A stretch of DNA of 64,000 nucleotides, taken from a bacterium. Its GTDB lineage: Bacteria > Planctomycetota > Planctomycetia > Isosphaerales > Isosphaeraceae. The stretch is from the NCBI GenBank assembly GCA_016125085.1, contig WGMM01000006.1:110079-174078 (forward strand), read 5' to 3'. A model generated the notes under the pieces. That model was not told the origin of the DNA. It did not search any database and was given only the letters and a program-made list of their open reading frames with translations. Of this stretch, positions 39,644 through 48,703 are shown piece by piece; position 1 is the stretch's first letter, and each line of letters begins with the position of its first letter. Made by a program: the position numbers and the translations under genes.

Positions 39644-39901
39644 CAGATTTTCCGGATTCGGTCTGTCGCTTTCGTGCATCATCGTCGGGGCAAGGGCTTC
39701 GCTTTCGATTCCGGGTTTACGAGTCGTCGCAATCGTGTCGATGCGAAAAGTCATCCTGAGAGTCCCCTGCGACATTCTCCTGACATTCCGCGCGATCCGC
39801 CCGTAATCGCCTGATTCCCTGAGTTATCCAGCATGATTCGAGATCCTGGGCGTCGATATTGCTGAAAGATAACGTACAGGTTCGGAAGGAGCGTTGGGCG
39901 G

Positions 39902-40258
39902 ATGGAAATTTCATCCAGACAGCGACGTGTGCTCTTGATGGTGGTGACGGCTTCTCTGGTCGCCGTGTCGGGCTGTGCCCGTCACCGCAACAAATCCGTC
40001 ATGGTGTCGAACAGTCAGCCGGTGATCGCCGGTGCCTCATCGGTGGACCAGGCCTACTCCGTCGACAAGCCGGTCGTCGGCACTCGATTCGTCGATCGGC
40101 ACCCGATGTTCTACAAGCCGGGTGAATACTACACCACGACGGACGGCAACGCTATCGTGCGAGGCGCGAAGGCGACTTTCGTCGGAATTCCCGCGGGCGT
40201 TTTCGGCGAAGTCAAACAGGCTTTTCGCGGCGTACCGAAGACCGTGATCATTCAGTGA
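39902..40258 (+). CDS. small lipoprotein, hypothetical
   Basis: 118 residues. Basic N-terminus, hydrophobic core and lipobox VAVSGC (Cys25) mark a lipoprotein. The mature part is unknown (VDRHPMFYKPGEYYTTTDGN) and probably lies in the periplasm. It converges with the SDR gene, 10 bp apart. Confidence 0.7.
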   Translation: MEISSRQRRVLLMVVTASLVAVSGCARHRNKSVMVSNSQPVIAGASSVDQAYSVDKPVVGTRFVDRHPMFYKPGEYYTTTDGNAIVRGAKATFVGIPAGVFGEVKQAFRGVPKTVIIQ

Positions 40259-40268
40259 GTTACGGCCG

Positions 40269-41087
40269 TCACTGCACGGGTCTGCCGGGTTCCGCATCCT
40301 CGACGGTCGGCATGACGAATCGCCGCAGCAACCGGTGCGAAAGCCACAAGGGCATGCGCCGGAGCGAACCGGTCAGGAACGCGGTCGAAAACGGAAAGTC
40401 GTACTGATATTTCCGCTTTTCGATCGCGCGCAGCATGCGCCTGACAGCAACCGTCGGCTCCAGAACGCCTGGTTGAGGTGTTTTTTGATCAGCGATCATC
40501 GGCGTGCGGATAAACCCCGGGTGAATGACCGTCACGTCCACCCCTTCCGCCTCCAGCTCCACTCGCAGGCCGTCCAGCATCATCGTGAGAGCCGCTTTCG
40601 ACGCACCATAGGCATAACCCAGCGGTAAGCCCCGCTTGGCCGAAAGGCTGCTGATACCGATGACATGCCCGGCCCCCGCGGCGATCATGCCCGGCAGCAC
40701 GGCTTCGATCGTATTGGCCGCCCCCAGAAAATTCGTTCGCAGAATCGCTTCGACCTGACCGGCTTCGAAATCCCTGGCCCGGAACGTCGTACCGACGCCG
40801 GCGTTGAGAATAGCACGATCGAAAGCCGCGATGCCGAGTTCATGACGAATCGAATCGATGGCCTGATTGAGCCTTGAGCGATCGCCTACATCAGCCGCCT
40901 GGCAGGCGATTTTTACGCCCCTGTCGGCCAGCTCATCAGTCAGACGCAGCAATTTATCGCCCCGGCGTGCGACCAGCCCGAGGTTCGCACCCGCTGATGC
41001 CAGTTGCCGTGCGAATTCCTCTCCGAGACCGCTGGAAGCCCCGGTGATGAGAATGGACTGCCCCCGAAACCCGTTCGCCCGAGCCAT
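40269..41087 (-). CDS. short-chain dehydrogenase/reductase
   Basis: 272 residues. The Rossmann motif GASSGLG (16-22), NAG motif (95-97), Ser147 and Y160-GASK-164 give the full classical SDR set; NADP(H) is likely, judging from the basic residues after strand 2 (VARRGDK). The C-terminal ~70 residues end near the membrane-like PFSTAFLTGSLRRMPLWLSH, which may touch a lipid substrate. Confidence 0.9.
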   Translation of the reverse strand: MARANGFRGQSILITGASSGLGEEFARQLASAGANLGLVARRGDKLLRLTDELADRGVKIACQAADVGDRSRLNQAIDSIRHELGIAAFDRAILNAGVGTTFRARDFEAGQVEAILRTNFLGAANTIEAVLPGMIAAGAGHVIGISSLSAKRGLPLGYAYGASKAALTMMLDGLRVELEAEGVDVTVIHPGFIRTPMIADQKTPQPGVLEPTVAVRRMLRAIEKRKYQYDFPFSTAFLTGSLRRMPLWLSHRLLRRFVMPTVEDAEPGRPVQ

Positions 41088-41106
41088 CGCCCGCCCCTGA
41101 TTCGCC

Positions 41107-41133
41107 GAAAAAAGGGGTCAGGTCTCTTTTTTC
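41107..41133. repeat. solo REP-like hairpin
   Basis: Arms GAAAAAAG and CTTTTTTC enclose GGGTCAGGTCT. The core AAAAAAGGG(G)TCAGG is shared, on the opposite strand, with the right ends of the ~365-bp repeats at 58.2 and 61.6 kb. It lies between two minus-strand genes and could also act as a terminator. Confidence 0.55.
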
Positions 41134-41200
41134 TTCCATCAGTTGTCCGCCTGGCCGATTCGTTCGGGGAAAAGGGTCCTGCCGCCCCATTTCCCCGCAT

Positions 41201-42670
41201 TCAGAATAGCTCGCGGATCGGTTCGCCGCCAGACTCAACGACATACACCGGCCTCTGCCCGCCGTCGATGTAAGTCGTATCCAGAGGAACGCCGAAGTGC
41301 TGATAGATCGTCGCCGCCAGGTCGGCGGGCGTCACGGGCCTGTCCTTGATGTAACCGCCCGTGGCTTCGGTCGCTCCGATCACCTGACCATGTCGCAATC
41401 CGCCGCCGGCCAGGGCCATCGACATCGCGTTGGTCCAGTGGTTGCGGCCGTCCGTCGAACCCTGGGTGCCCATCACGGGTGTCCGCCCGAATTCGCCCAT
41501 GGCAATCACCAGGCAGTCGTCCGCCAGGCCCCGCTCTTCCAGGTCGGTCACCAGGGTCGTGATCATGTGATCGAATAAGGGCAGCAAAGGCTTCAGCCCC
41601 TTACTGATACCGCCATAGGGCGGAATGTTGTCGCCGTGATTGTCCCAGGTTCCGCTGGCCGTGTGATAAGAAAGGTCGAGCGTGACGAACGCCACTCCGG
41701 CCTCCACAAGCCGCCGGGCCAACAAGCACTGCTGATGCCAAAGGTGCTTGCCGTATCGCTGGCGGTTCTCTTCCGGCTCAAGCGAAATATCGAAAGCCTC
41801 ACGCGCGGCCCGGCCAGTGAGCATGTCCAGAGCCTTGCGCGAATACTGGTCCATGCCGTCGCCCGACTCCAGAGCAGGGTCAACGCCGCGGCGGATCGCC
41901 TCCAGCCGTTCCTTCAACGTCGAACGCTCCGTCATCCGTAAACGGTCCAAACCCTTCGGCATGTCGAACAATTGCCCGCCGGAAACACGGCCGGTGTCGA
42001 CACCCACATTCGTATACACGGGCAACTTCGCGGCAGTCTGGGCGATGAAGGGGTCGTACTTGCTGCCGAGGTACCCGGAAAACGCGATGTGGCTGCGGCT
42101 CGTCATGAACGCCACGTAGGCCGGCATCGCAGGATCGTTCGGGCCATGATGCTTCGCCACGACCGACGCGATCGCCGGATAGCGTTCGGCCTCGGGGTTC
42201 ACGCGGGCTTCGGCAAGCTTATTGCCCGTCTGAAAGACCTTGTTCGGCTCGTGATTCGAATGGCGGCAATCGACGGACCGGATGAGCGTAAATTTGTCCA
42301 GCATTCCCGCCATTTTCGGCAGATGTTCGCACACCTGCACGCCCGGCAGTTTGGTCGCGATCGGCGCGAACGGCCCCCGGTTCTGAAACGGCCGGTCAGG
42401 CTTCGGGTCCCAGGTGTCGATCTGGCTCGGCCCGCCCGTCATCCAAAGCAGGATACAGCTTTTGCGCTTCGGCGCAGATCCGGCCAGATCACGTGCCTGC
42501 AAGAGGCCCGGCAGAGTCAGACCCGCCAGCCCGGCCATGCCGGCCTTGAGAAAATTGCGCCGGGATGCCACGACCAGCCCTTCAGGCGAACGGCCATGCC
42601 ACTCGCCGAACGCATGGGCGTGCTCGGAAGCGTGCGAAACAGGAACATGGAAGGGAAATCGTGCGGACAT
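41201..42670 (-). CDS. DUF1501 protein with Tat signal
   Basis: 489 residues from the ATG at 42670; the frame is open for 171 further codons that do not look coding. The twin-arginine signal SRRNFLKAGMAGLAGLTL is preceded by a ~35-residue leader. The family features are GGPSQIDTWDPKP, GEFGRTPVMG and DGRNHWTNAMSMALAGGG. Unlike the gene at the left edge, it has no adjacent PSD1 partner. Function unknown, exported. Confidence 0.9.
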   Translation of the reverse strand: MSARFPFHVPVSHASEHAHAFGEWHGRSPEGLVVASRRNFLKAGMAGLAGLTLPGLLQARDLAGSAPKRKSCILLWMTGGPSQIDTWDPKPDRPFQNRGPFAPIATKLPGVQVCEHLPKMAGMLDKFTLIRSVDCRHSNHEPNKVFQTGNKLAEARVNPEAERYPAIASVVAKHHGPNDPAMPAYVAFMTSRSHIAFSGYLGSKYDPFIAQTAAKLPVYTNVGVDTGRVSGGQLFDMPKGLDRLRMTERSTLKERLEAIRRGVDPALESGDGMDQYSRKALDMLTGRAAREAFDISLEPEENRQRYGKHLWHQQCLLARRLVEAGVAFVTLDLSYHTASGTWDNHGDNIPPYGGISKGLKPLLPLFDHMITTLVTDLEERGLADDCLVIAMGEFGRTPVMGTQGSTDGRNHWTNAMSMALAGGGLRHGQVIGATEATGGYIKDRPVTPADLAATIYQHFGVPLDTTYIDGGQRPVYVVESGGEPIRELF

Positions 42671-42901
42671 GGCAGCCCTCTGCGGACCGGGGAAGGCGGA
42701 ACAGGAGGTCCTGGATGGCGTCGTTCGGCGGGATCCGTAGGCACAGGCAATGGCTGGCTGCGGATGTTCGTATTTTATCCTATGAAGGAAGGTGGCACAA
42801 CCTCGCTCCGCGCTGCATGAATTGAAGAACACTCGTGGAGAAACGCCATCACGCATCCGTACTGAGACGGATTCTTTCAGATAACGAACTGCGATTCGCG
42901 G

Positions 42902-42907
42902 TATAAT
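42902..42907 (+). promoter_or_regulatory. putative -10 element of the 42946 gene
   Basis: A perfect TATAAT 38 bp before the ATG. No good -35 was found. Confidence 0.35.
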
Positions 42908-42945
42908 GGCTACGGAAAACGACAGGAATTTTCGACGGTACGCCC

Positions 42946-43926
42946 ATGACGCTGAACGGATCGAACGGAAGACGATACGAAAGCTTTGACGCTTTTCGCA
43001 GCGTCGATCGACTCGTGGCCAGGCGTCGCGAAGATCTCGAACGGGTGTTGCCGATCGACGAGCTTCAAATAGCACTGACGGAAAAATGGATCGTTCCGGT
43101 TCTGGCGGAAATCGAAACGGAGTTTCTCGAGATACGCATGGCCGTCGATGTCGAACTATCTCGCCGGTTCGCCCAAGGGCCATCGAAACCTGGATTTTCG
43201 AAAGCGACCAAGATTTATCCTGAAGGATACTGCCTGCAGATTACGAAGCACGTGCTCGACGAATTCGAAAAGCGTCATGCCGAACGCCCCTCGAAGGTCA
43301 GTACCACGATCGATTCGTTTCGCCGCGATGGCGGCCATTTCCACCGCGTCTGGGGCATACTCCGCGACAAGTATTTCCAGAACGCCCTCCAGATCGGATC
43401 ATTGTATTTCGACATAGCCAATGACACGGTCGACGTGGCCAAACCCAAGCTCGAATACATGCCGATGGCAGACTCGGGTTTTCGGAATATCACTTCCTTC
43501 GAAGATTATGCCACGATCGTCGAAAGCTACTGCGGCGGCACTATTTACCCCAACAACCATTTCCCCTCGCTTGCTCCGCTGATGCCCATCTTGTGGATCG
43601 ACGAACGGATGGAACTGACGATCCGAAGTTCGATCCAGTACATGCTGCATATGAACATCGACACCGGCTTTCTCGCAGCTGAGCGCTTCCTGACGCAAAG
43701 CCCCTGGGCCGATCGCCCCCTGCCGGATGCTATGGCAGAGCGTATCGAACGATTCAAAGCCGAATCTCTGCCCGCCAAATCCCGCACGCCAGCGACAGGT
43801 GTTTCCTTAGAAACACTGCGAGCCAATTTCGAAGAATACCGGAACGATCGGAGTCATTCTTCGAGAGTTTTTCTTGCTCGAATGCTCGATTGGAGTTTTC
43901 GCGTCAGGCTGAAGATCGATTCGTGA
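42946..43926 (+). CDS. hypothetical protein
   Basis: 326 residues, not recognised. Soluble, mixed alpha/beta. Notable stretches are KIYPEGYCLQITKHVLDEFE (about 84-103), RRDGGHFHRVWG (His-rich) and a Pro-rich segment around YPNNHFPSLAPLMPILWI. No signal peptide. It is followed by an AT-rich gap and a lower-GC membrane gene. Confidence 0.65.
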   Translation: MTLNGSNGRRYESFDAFRSVDRLVARRREDLERVLPIDELQIALTEKWIVPVLAEIETEFLEIRMAVDVELSRRFAQGPSKPGFSKATKIYPEGYCLQITKHVLDEFEKRHAERPSKVSTTIDSFRRDGGHFHRVWGILRDKYFQNALQIGSLYFDIANDTVDVAKPKLEYMPMADSGFRNITSFEDYATIVESYCGGTIYPNNHFPSLAPLMPILWIDERMELTIRSSIQYMLHMNIDTGFLAAERFLTQSPWADRPLPDAMAERIERFKAESLPAKSRTPATGVSLETLRANFEEYRNDRSHSSRVFLARMLDWSFRVRLKIDS

Positions 43927-44119
43927 CAATGCGGATCGGCCAGGCGAACGCTTGCATTTCGATCCAGCCAGATTCTGTAAGACCATTGTTGCAGTGCGGT
44001 ATTCAGAGAATGTCAATATTCGCCTCTTGAATCACAGAACAAAACAGATTACGATATATTTCCGTTTCTGATTCGATAGTCCGAATGAGCAAATTCCTGA
44101 AATATATAGAGAGAGTCCC

Positions 44120-45349
44120 ATGAACGCATCGATTCCGGATAAGTTCGAGAAATTCCAAGTTCATCCATACAAGCGTGATGGAGTTACGACGGCTGGAGGT
44201 TCTTTGACTCTTCTCGCAATTGTCGTTACCGCCGGTATCTCGATCGGTTTCGTGGTGATTATCGCAAAGTCCTTCGGCCTGAACGTTTTCCTGCTTACGC
44301 CTTTATTCTGCGCATTCCTGATCGGATTTCCGGCAGCATACGGAGCGAAAGTCAGCAAGGTCCGAAACCTGCCTGCGATCATAACCGTTTCTCTGTTCGC
44401 GGGTTTGACGTCATTCCTGATTCCGCACACTTACGAATACTATCGAACGGAAAACGAACTCAAGATAATCCCGTCTAATTATCGAGAAGTCGCGTGCAAT
44501 TTCGAAAAGTATCTGGTGAACATCGACTCTCAAGAACCCGAAGTCCAGGAGTTGATCGAGTATCTTCGGAATGAGCCGGTCATAAGAAAAAGGCTTGCGG
44601 TGAAGGGATTCTTCGGATTCATGAAATTCAATGCCGAGAAGGGACTCGTGATCAGCGAGAGTGCTCCGAACGGTCAGATTCCATCAGAAACCGTTTATAG
44701 CGACAAAGCACAATACGCTTACTGGATTTTCGAGTTCGCGATCGTGTCCCTCGGTGCGTTCATTGGAATGTATCTCAGAAGTAGCGTTCCGATTTGCCGT
44801 AAATGCGAGTCCTGGAAACCCGTCACGCAAAAGATCGAATTGGCGGGCGATTCCGCAATGGCAAAAGATGCATTGACATCCGGGGAACTGGAGAGAGTTC
44901 TTTCGTGCCATTTGCCTGGAAATCCGGAACTGATGAGACTCGATATTTTCTCCTGCCAAAATTGTGGCAGTGCAGAGGACTTCGAAGCGAAGCTCGTCAG
45001 GCTGACGGATCCGAATCGAATCGGTAATCATGTCAACGCTCGCGGAGATAAAGAGATATGCCTGATCACTTTCCCCTCTGACGCCCGACGACTTCTCGCG
45101 AGTTTCCACTATCAGGATCGTAGGCAGCAGGCTGCCAAAGCCGTGTTGGACATGAAGGATATGGAAACAGGTAAGGAGATGATCCTCTTCGGCAAATTCA
45201 TCCAGGCTTTAGCGATTCTGATCTTTCTCGGGTCGACGATCGCGAGTTTCATCGAAAACGAATTGTGGCTTGTCGGATTCGCAATCTCACCCGTCGTTTT
45301 CATTTGCGGGTTCGGTCTCACCTGGGTCGGGAGAAGGCAAATCCATTGA
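44120..45349 (+). CDS. membrane protein with zinc-ribbon-like CxxC pairs
   Basis: 409 residues, visibly AT-richer than neighbours. Three N-terminal helices (about 28-49, 54-74, 84-103), one in the middle (about 200-218) and two at the C-terminus. Between them a soluble segment carries CRKC and CQNC, likely one zinc site. Not recognised. The composition suggests acquisition from outside. The ATG at 44120 follows an AT-rich leader with GAGAG upstream. Confidence 0.65.
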   Translation: MNASIPDKFEKFQVHPYKRDGVTTAGGSLTLLAIVVTAGISIGFVVIIAKSFGLNVFLLTPLFCAFLIGFPAAYGAKVSKVRNLPAIITVSLFAGLTSFLIPHTYEYYRTENELKIIPSNYREVACNFEKYLVNIDSQEPEVQELIEYLRNEPVIRKRLAVKGFFGFMKFNAEKGLVISESAPNGQIPSETVYSDKAQYAYWIFEFAIVSLGAFIGMYLRSSVPICRKCESWKPVTQKIELAGDSAMAKDALTSGELERVLSCHLPGNPELMRLDIFSCQNCGSAEDFEAKLVRLTDPNRIGNHVNARGDKEICLITFPSDARRLLASFHYQDRRQQAAKAVLDMKDMETGKEMILFGKFIQALAILIFLGSTIASFIENELWLVGFAISPVVFICGFGLTWVGRRQIH

Positions 45350-45565
45350 ACCTGCTCACCGTTCTTCGTCGGTAGTATTTCGGAGCGATAACATGGGCTG
45401 AAGAACCTCTCGCGAGTCGAGGCTTATGAATTCGCACCTAAAGACCTTTCGTCAACGGTTCATCATACGCTTCGCTATTGTCAGAGATCGATGCATCGAT
45501 CAGATCACAATCGCGTGAACTTCGATTTTGCTGGGGTTTCGATGCTTCGAAATCATGCCGTGTGA

Positions 45566-45589
45566 CGGGATCGATCGAAATCGATCCCG
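45566..45589. terminator. strong hairpin between convergent genes
   Basis: A perfect 10-bp stem (CGGGATCGAT with ATCGATCCCG) around a CGAA tetraloop, between the 44120 gene and the sulfatase. It has no T tract on either side. It probably ends or stabilises one or both transcripts. Confidence 0.5.
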
Positions 45590-45612
45590 CAACAGGAATC
45601 CTCATCGATCCA

Positions 45613-47994
45613 TCACTTCGACTTCAACTCGAAAGTGACCTTGTCGATCTTGCCCTGAAATTCGAAAGGGGTTGAGTAATCGGGCGAAACGGGCGTGATC
45701 GAGTCGCGGCCGATTTCGAACGGCTCCAGGCCATGCCGGAAGACCGTACGTTTCAGCCGGCCTTCGGCAGCCGGTTTGCCGTTCACGATGATTTTCAGGG
45801 TTCCGCTGCCTTCGCGATTGCCGTCGGGCGTGAACTGGGTCGAAAGCGTCACTTTACCAGCCGGCAGGGGTTCCGATCCTGTGATCGTCACGTCGGCGAT
45901 TTCGAAACACGTATACCGGAAAGTCGGCTTGCCGCCTTTCACGTACAGCGACCAGCCTGCCGAGAAAGCCCCGGCGCATGCGATGACGCCATCGCTGCCG
46001 CCATCGGGGACTTCCATTTCGACATGAATCGTATGGGGCCGGGGGAACAGTTGCGGGCCGATCGGCTCGGGCAGCCAGACACGATTGCCGAAATAGGTCC
46101 AGTTCGTTTTCGGCGCTCCTGAAATTCTCACTTTCGGGTCCATGCGTTCGACGAACCGGGGGTCGAGCGGAAAAACGCCGTACTTGCGGGCCTCTTCCAT
46201 GAAGATGCCCTGAAGTTCCTTGAGTTTCGACGGTTCGCGGGCCGCCAGGTCGTCCGCCTGGCTGAAGTCGTCCGTGATGCGGTAAAGTTCCCAGGGTGCA
46301 TTTTCGAAATCGACGCCGCGGCCACCCGTCACCCACGGCAGCCCGTATTTGCTGCAGGCCACCCAGCCGTCGTGGTAAATCGCCCGGTTCGTCGCCAGTT
46401 CGAAGTATTGGGTCGTGCGGCGGTCTTTGGCCTTGGCATCGTCAAATGTGTAAACCATCGACACGCCTTCGATCGGCTTCTGTTCGATGCCGTTGACGAC
46501 CTTCGGCTCGGCGATTTTGCATGCTTCCAGAATCGTCGGCACGACGTCGATCACGTGATGGAACTGTTCGCGTGTCTGCCCTTTGGACTTAAACCCTTTC
46601 GGCCAGTGCACGATCATCGGGTTTCGCGTACCGCCGAAGTGGCTTGCGACCTGTTTCGTCCAGCGGAACGGCGAGTTCATGGCCCATGCCCAGCCGACCG
46701 GCACGTGCGGCTCGCTGGCCGGGCCGCCGATTTCGTCCATGCGGTTCGCCGTGCTCTCCAGACCCAGTTGAATTCCGATCAGGCTGGCGATCTCGCTGAA
46801 AGTGCCTTCCAGGCCGCCTTCCGCACTGGCGCCGTTATCGCCGACGATGTACATGACCAGCGTGTTGTCCAGCTCACCCGAGGCTCGCAAGCTGTCGAGC
46901 AACCGGCCGACTTCGAAATCGGTATAGGCCATATACGCCGCATAATTTTCCATCAGGCGGGCATAAACCTTGCGGGCCAGTTCGGGTTGATCGTCCCATG
47001 CCGGAATTTCTTTCGGCCGAGGCGTCAATTTCGTGCCTTTGGGGATGATGCCCATCTCGATCTGACGGGCGTGGGTCAGCTCGCGCTGCCGGTCCCAGCC
47101 GTGGTCGAACTTACCCGCGAACTTCTCGCGCCATTCTTGCGGGGCATGGTGCGGGGCGTGCACTCCGGAGGTGCTGAAGTAGTTGAACCAGGGTTTGTCC
47201 GGGTCGGCTCCGCGGATGTTGCGGATCCAGGCGATGGCTTCGTCGGTCATATCGGCCGTGAAGTGATAGCCCTGCTCAGGTGATTTCGGCTGCGGCACCC
47301 AGGTCGTGTTGCGATAGATCGTGGGATAGTACTGGTGCGTTTCGCCCTGATTGAATCCGTAGAAATAATCGAACCCGAGGCCGGTCGGCCAGCGGTCGAA
47401 CGGTCCGGCAGGGCTGATATCGGGCTCGGGCGTGTTGTGCCACTTGCCGAACATGGCCGTGGCATAGCCATGATCCCGCAGCATTTGCGAAACCAGCGCA
47501 GTGCTTTTCGGGATGATGCCCGTATAACCGGGATAGCCGGTGCCCATTTCGATGATGACGCCTGTGCCGACACTGTGGTGGTTGCGGCCGGCCAGGAGCG
47601 CAGCCCGCGTGGGACTGCACAGGGCGGTCGTATGGAATCGTGTGTATTTCAGGCCGTTGCCGGCGATCTTGTCCATGTGGGGCGTGGGCACGGGGCCGCC
47701 GAAGGTCGAAGCCATGCCGAAGCCGACGTCGTCCAGAAGAATCAGCAGAACGTTCGGGCTGCCTTTCGGAGCTCGCAGCGGCATCGGATAGTTCGGCGTG
47801 GAATTTTCGAATGTCGTGCCGATCCTGCCCTTGAATTCCGGATCAGGCAGGGGCAAGCGCTCGACGGAATTCGGATTTCGAGGTTGAGCGTCCTGAGCGG
47901 CAACGGAGGAAATATGCAACAACGCCGCGAGGCAGAAGACCGATGTCAAGAGGCATCGCCATACGGACAGTCTGCGGGTGATTCGATCCATCAA
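45613..47994 (-). CDS. arylsulfatase, secreted
   Basis: 793 residues with a signal peptide (residues 8-33). The sulfatase signature LCSPTRAALLAGR holds C126, the residue turned into formylglycine; D88 and D89 in LLILLDDVGFG bind calcium. The C-terminal ~200 residues add a beta-rich domain (GSGTLKIIVNGKPAAEG), possibly sugar-binding. Such large sulfatases act on sulfated polysaccharides or aryl sulfates outside the cytoplasm. No maturase gene is nearby. Confidence 0.93.
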   Translation of the reverse strand: MMDRITRRLSVWRCLLTSVFCLAALLHISSVAAQDAQPRNPNSVERLPLPDPEFKGRIGTTFENSTPNYPMPLRAPKGSPNVLLILLDDVGFGMASTFGGPVPTPHMDKIAGNGLKYTRFHTTALCSPTRAALLAGRNHHSVGTGVIIEMGTGYPGYTGIIPKSTALVSQMLRDHGYATAMFGKWHNTPEPDISPAGPFDRWPTGLGFDYFYGFNQGETHQYYPTIYRNTTWVPQPKSPEQGYHFTADMTDEAIAWIRNIRGADPDKPWFNYFSTSGVHAPHHAPQEWREKFAGKFDHGWDRQRELTHARQIEMGIIPKGTKLTPRPKEIPAWDDQPELARKVYARLMENYAAYMAYTDFEVGRLLDSLRASGELDNTLVMYIVGDNGASAEGGLEGTFSEIASLIGIQLGLESTANRMDEIGGPASEPHVPVGWAWAMNSPFRWTKQVASHFGGTRNPMIVHWPKGFKSKGQTREQFHHVIDVVPTILEACKIAEPKVVNGIEQKPIEGVSMVYTFDDAKAKDRRTTQYFELATNRAIYHDGWVACSKYGLPWVTGGRGVDFENAPWELYRITDDFSQADDLAAREPSKLKELQGIFMEEARKYGVFPLDPRFVERMDPKVRISGAPKTNWTYFGNRVWLPEPIGPQLFPRPHTIHVEMEVPDGGSDGVIACAGAFSAGWSLYVKGGKPTFRYTCFEIADVTITGSEPLPAGKVTLSTQFTPDGNREGSGTLKIIVNGKPAAEGRLKRTVFRHGLEPFEIGRDSITPVSPDYSTPFEFQGKIDKVTFELKSK

Positions 47995-48182
47995 TTCTGC
48001 TCCTTATCAAGGCTTACGGAGGTTCTCATCACCAGTCAAAAGTCATTCCTGGCGTGAGGTTCGCATCGCTGTTTCGCGTAGAGGAATTCGATATGTCCGT
48101 TTCGCGGGAAGATGGCAGTTTATCGTGATGGAATCATCACGCATAGAGACATGTTCGATGACACGCACATTGATGCGACGGG

Positions 48183-48674
48183 TCAAGCAAGTTCCGCCCG
48201 CCAGACAGCCCACTGGCCGAAATTCTCTTCCAGATGCACTGTGATTCGTTCCGGCCGCTTCAGGCCCTTGCGGTCGAAACGACCGAGAAGTTCGAGCCCG
48301 AGCCAGCGGGCAATGAGTTCGGTCGTCGTATTCGAAATCGGCAGAACGACACATTCGTCCTTCGGAAAGCTCCAGTAACGCTGCCGATAGGTCGCTTTCC
48401 AGTTTTCGCCATCGTCATGCAGATGAATTTTATCGCTCTGGCCCGGCAGCAGCATGCGGTGATCGAGTTCGGCCACGATCGCTGCAAAAATGTCCCGTAA
48501 TGCGATAAAGTCAAAAACATAGGCATTTTCGTCGAGAGGGCCATCGACTTCCACCGCCGCACGGTAATTATGTCCGTGCAGGCGTTCGCAATGTTCGCCG
48601 TCATAGGTGATGAAATGGCCTGCGCTGAAGACGAACGTGTCTTTTTCGACCCGGACCTGATAGCTTTCCCGCAT
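48183..48674 (-). CDS. 6-pyruvoyltetrahydropterin synthase/QueD-family protein
   Basis: 163 residues. The zinc ligands are H20 (FSAGHF), H33 and H35; C29-ERL-HGH is the CxxxHGH arrangement of the QueD side of the family. As the last gene of the C1 operon (29 bp after the CitG-like gene), it is more likely to act on a pterin for the H4MPT-like cofactor than on queuosine; no other queuosine gene is present. That role is inferred from context. Confidence 0.85.
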   Translation of the reverse strand: MRESYQVRVEKDTFVFSAGHFITYDGEHCERLHGHNYRAAVEVDGPLDENAYVFDFIALRDIFAAIVAELDHRMLLPGQSDKIHLHDDGENWKATYRQRYWSFPKDECVVLPISNTTTELIARWLGLELLGRFDRKGLKRPERITVHLEENFGQWAVWRAELA

Positions 48675-48703
48675 GATGTTGCTCCTTATTCACAAGGGTT
48701 GAT

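Noticed and set aside
45478..45675. 65-codon plus ORF over the end of the sulfatase gene
   Set aside because: It overlaps the sulfatase C-terminus antisense and contains the hairpin at 45566-45589.
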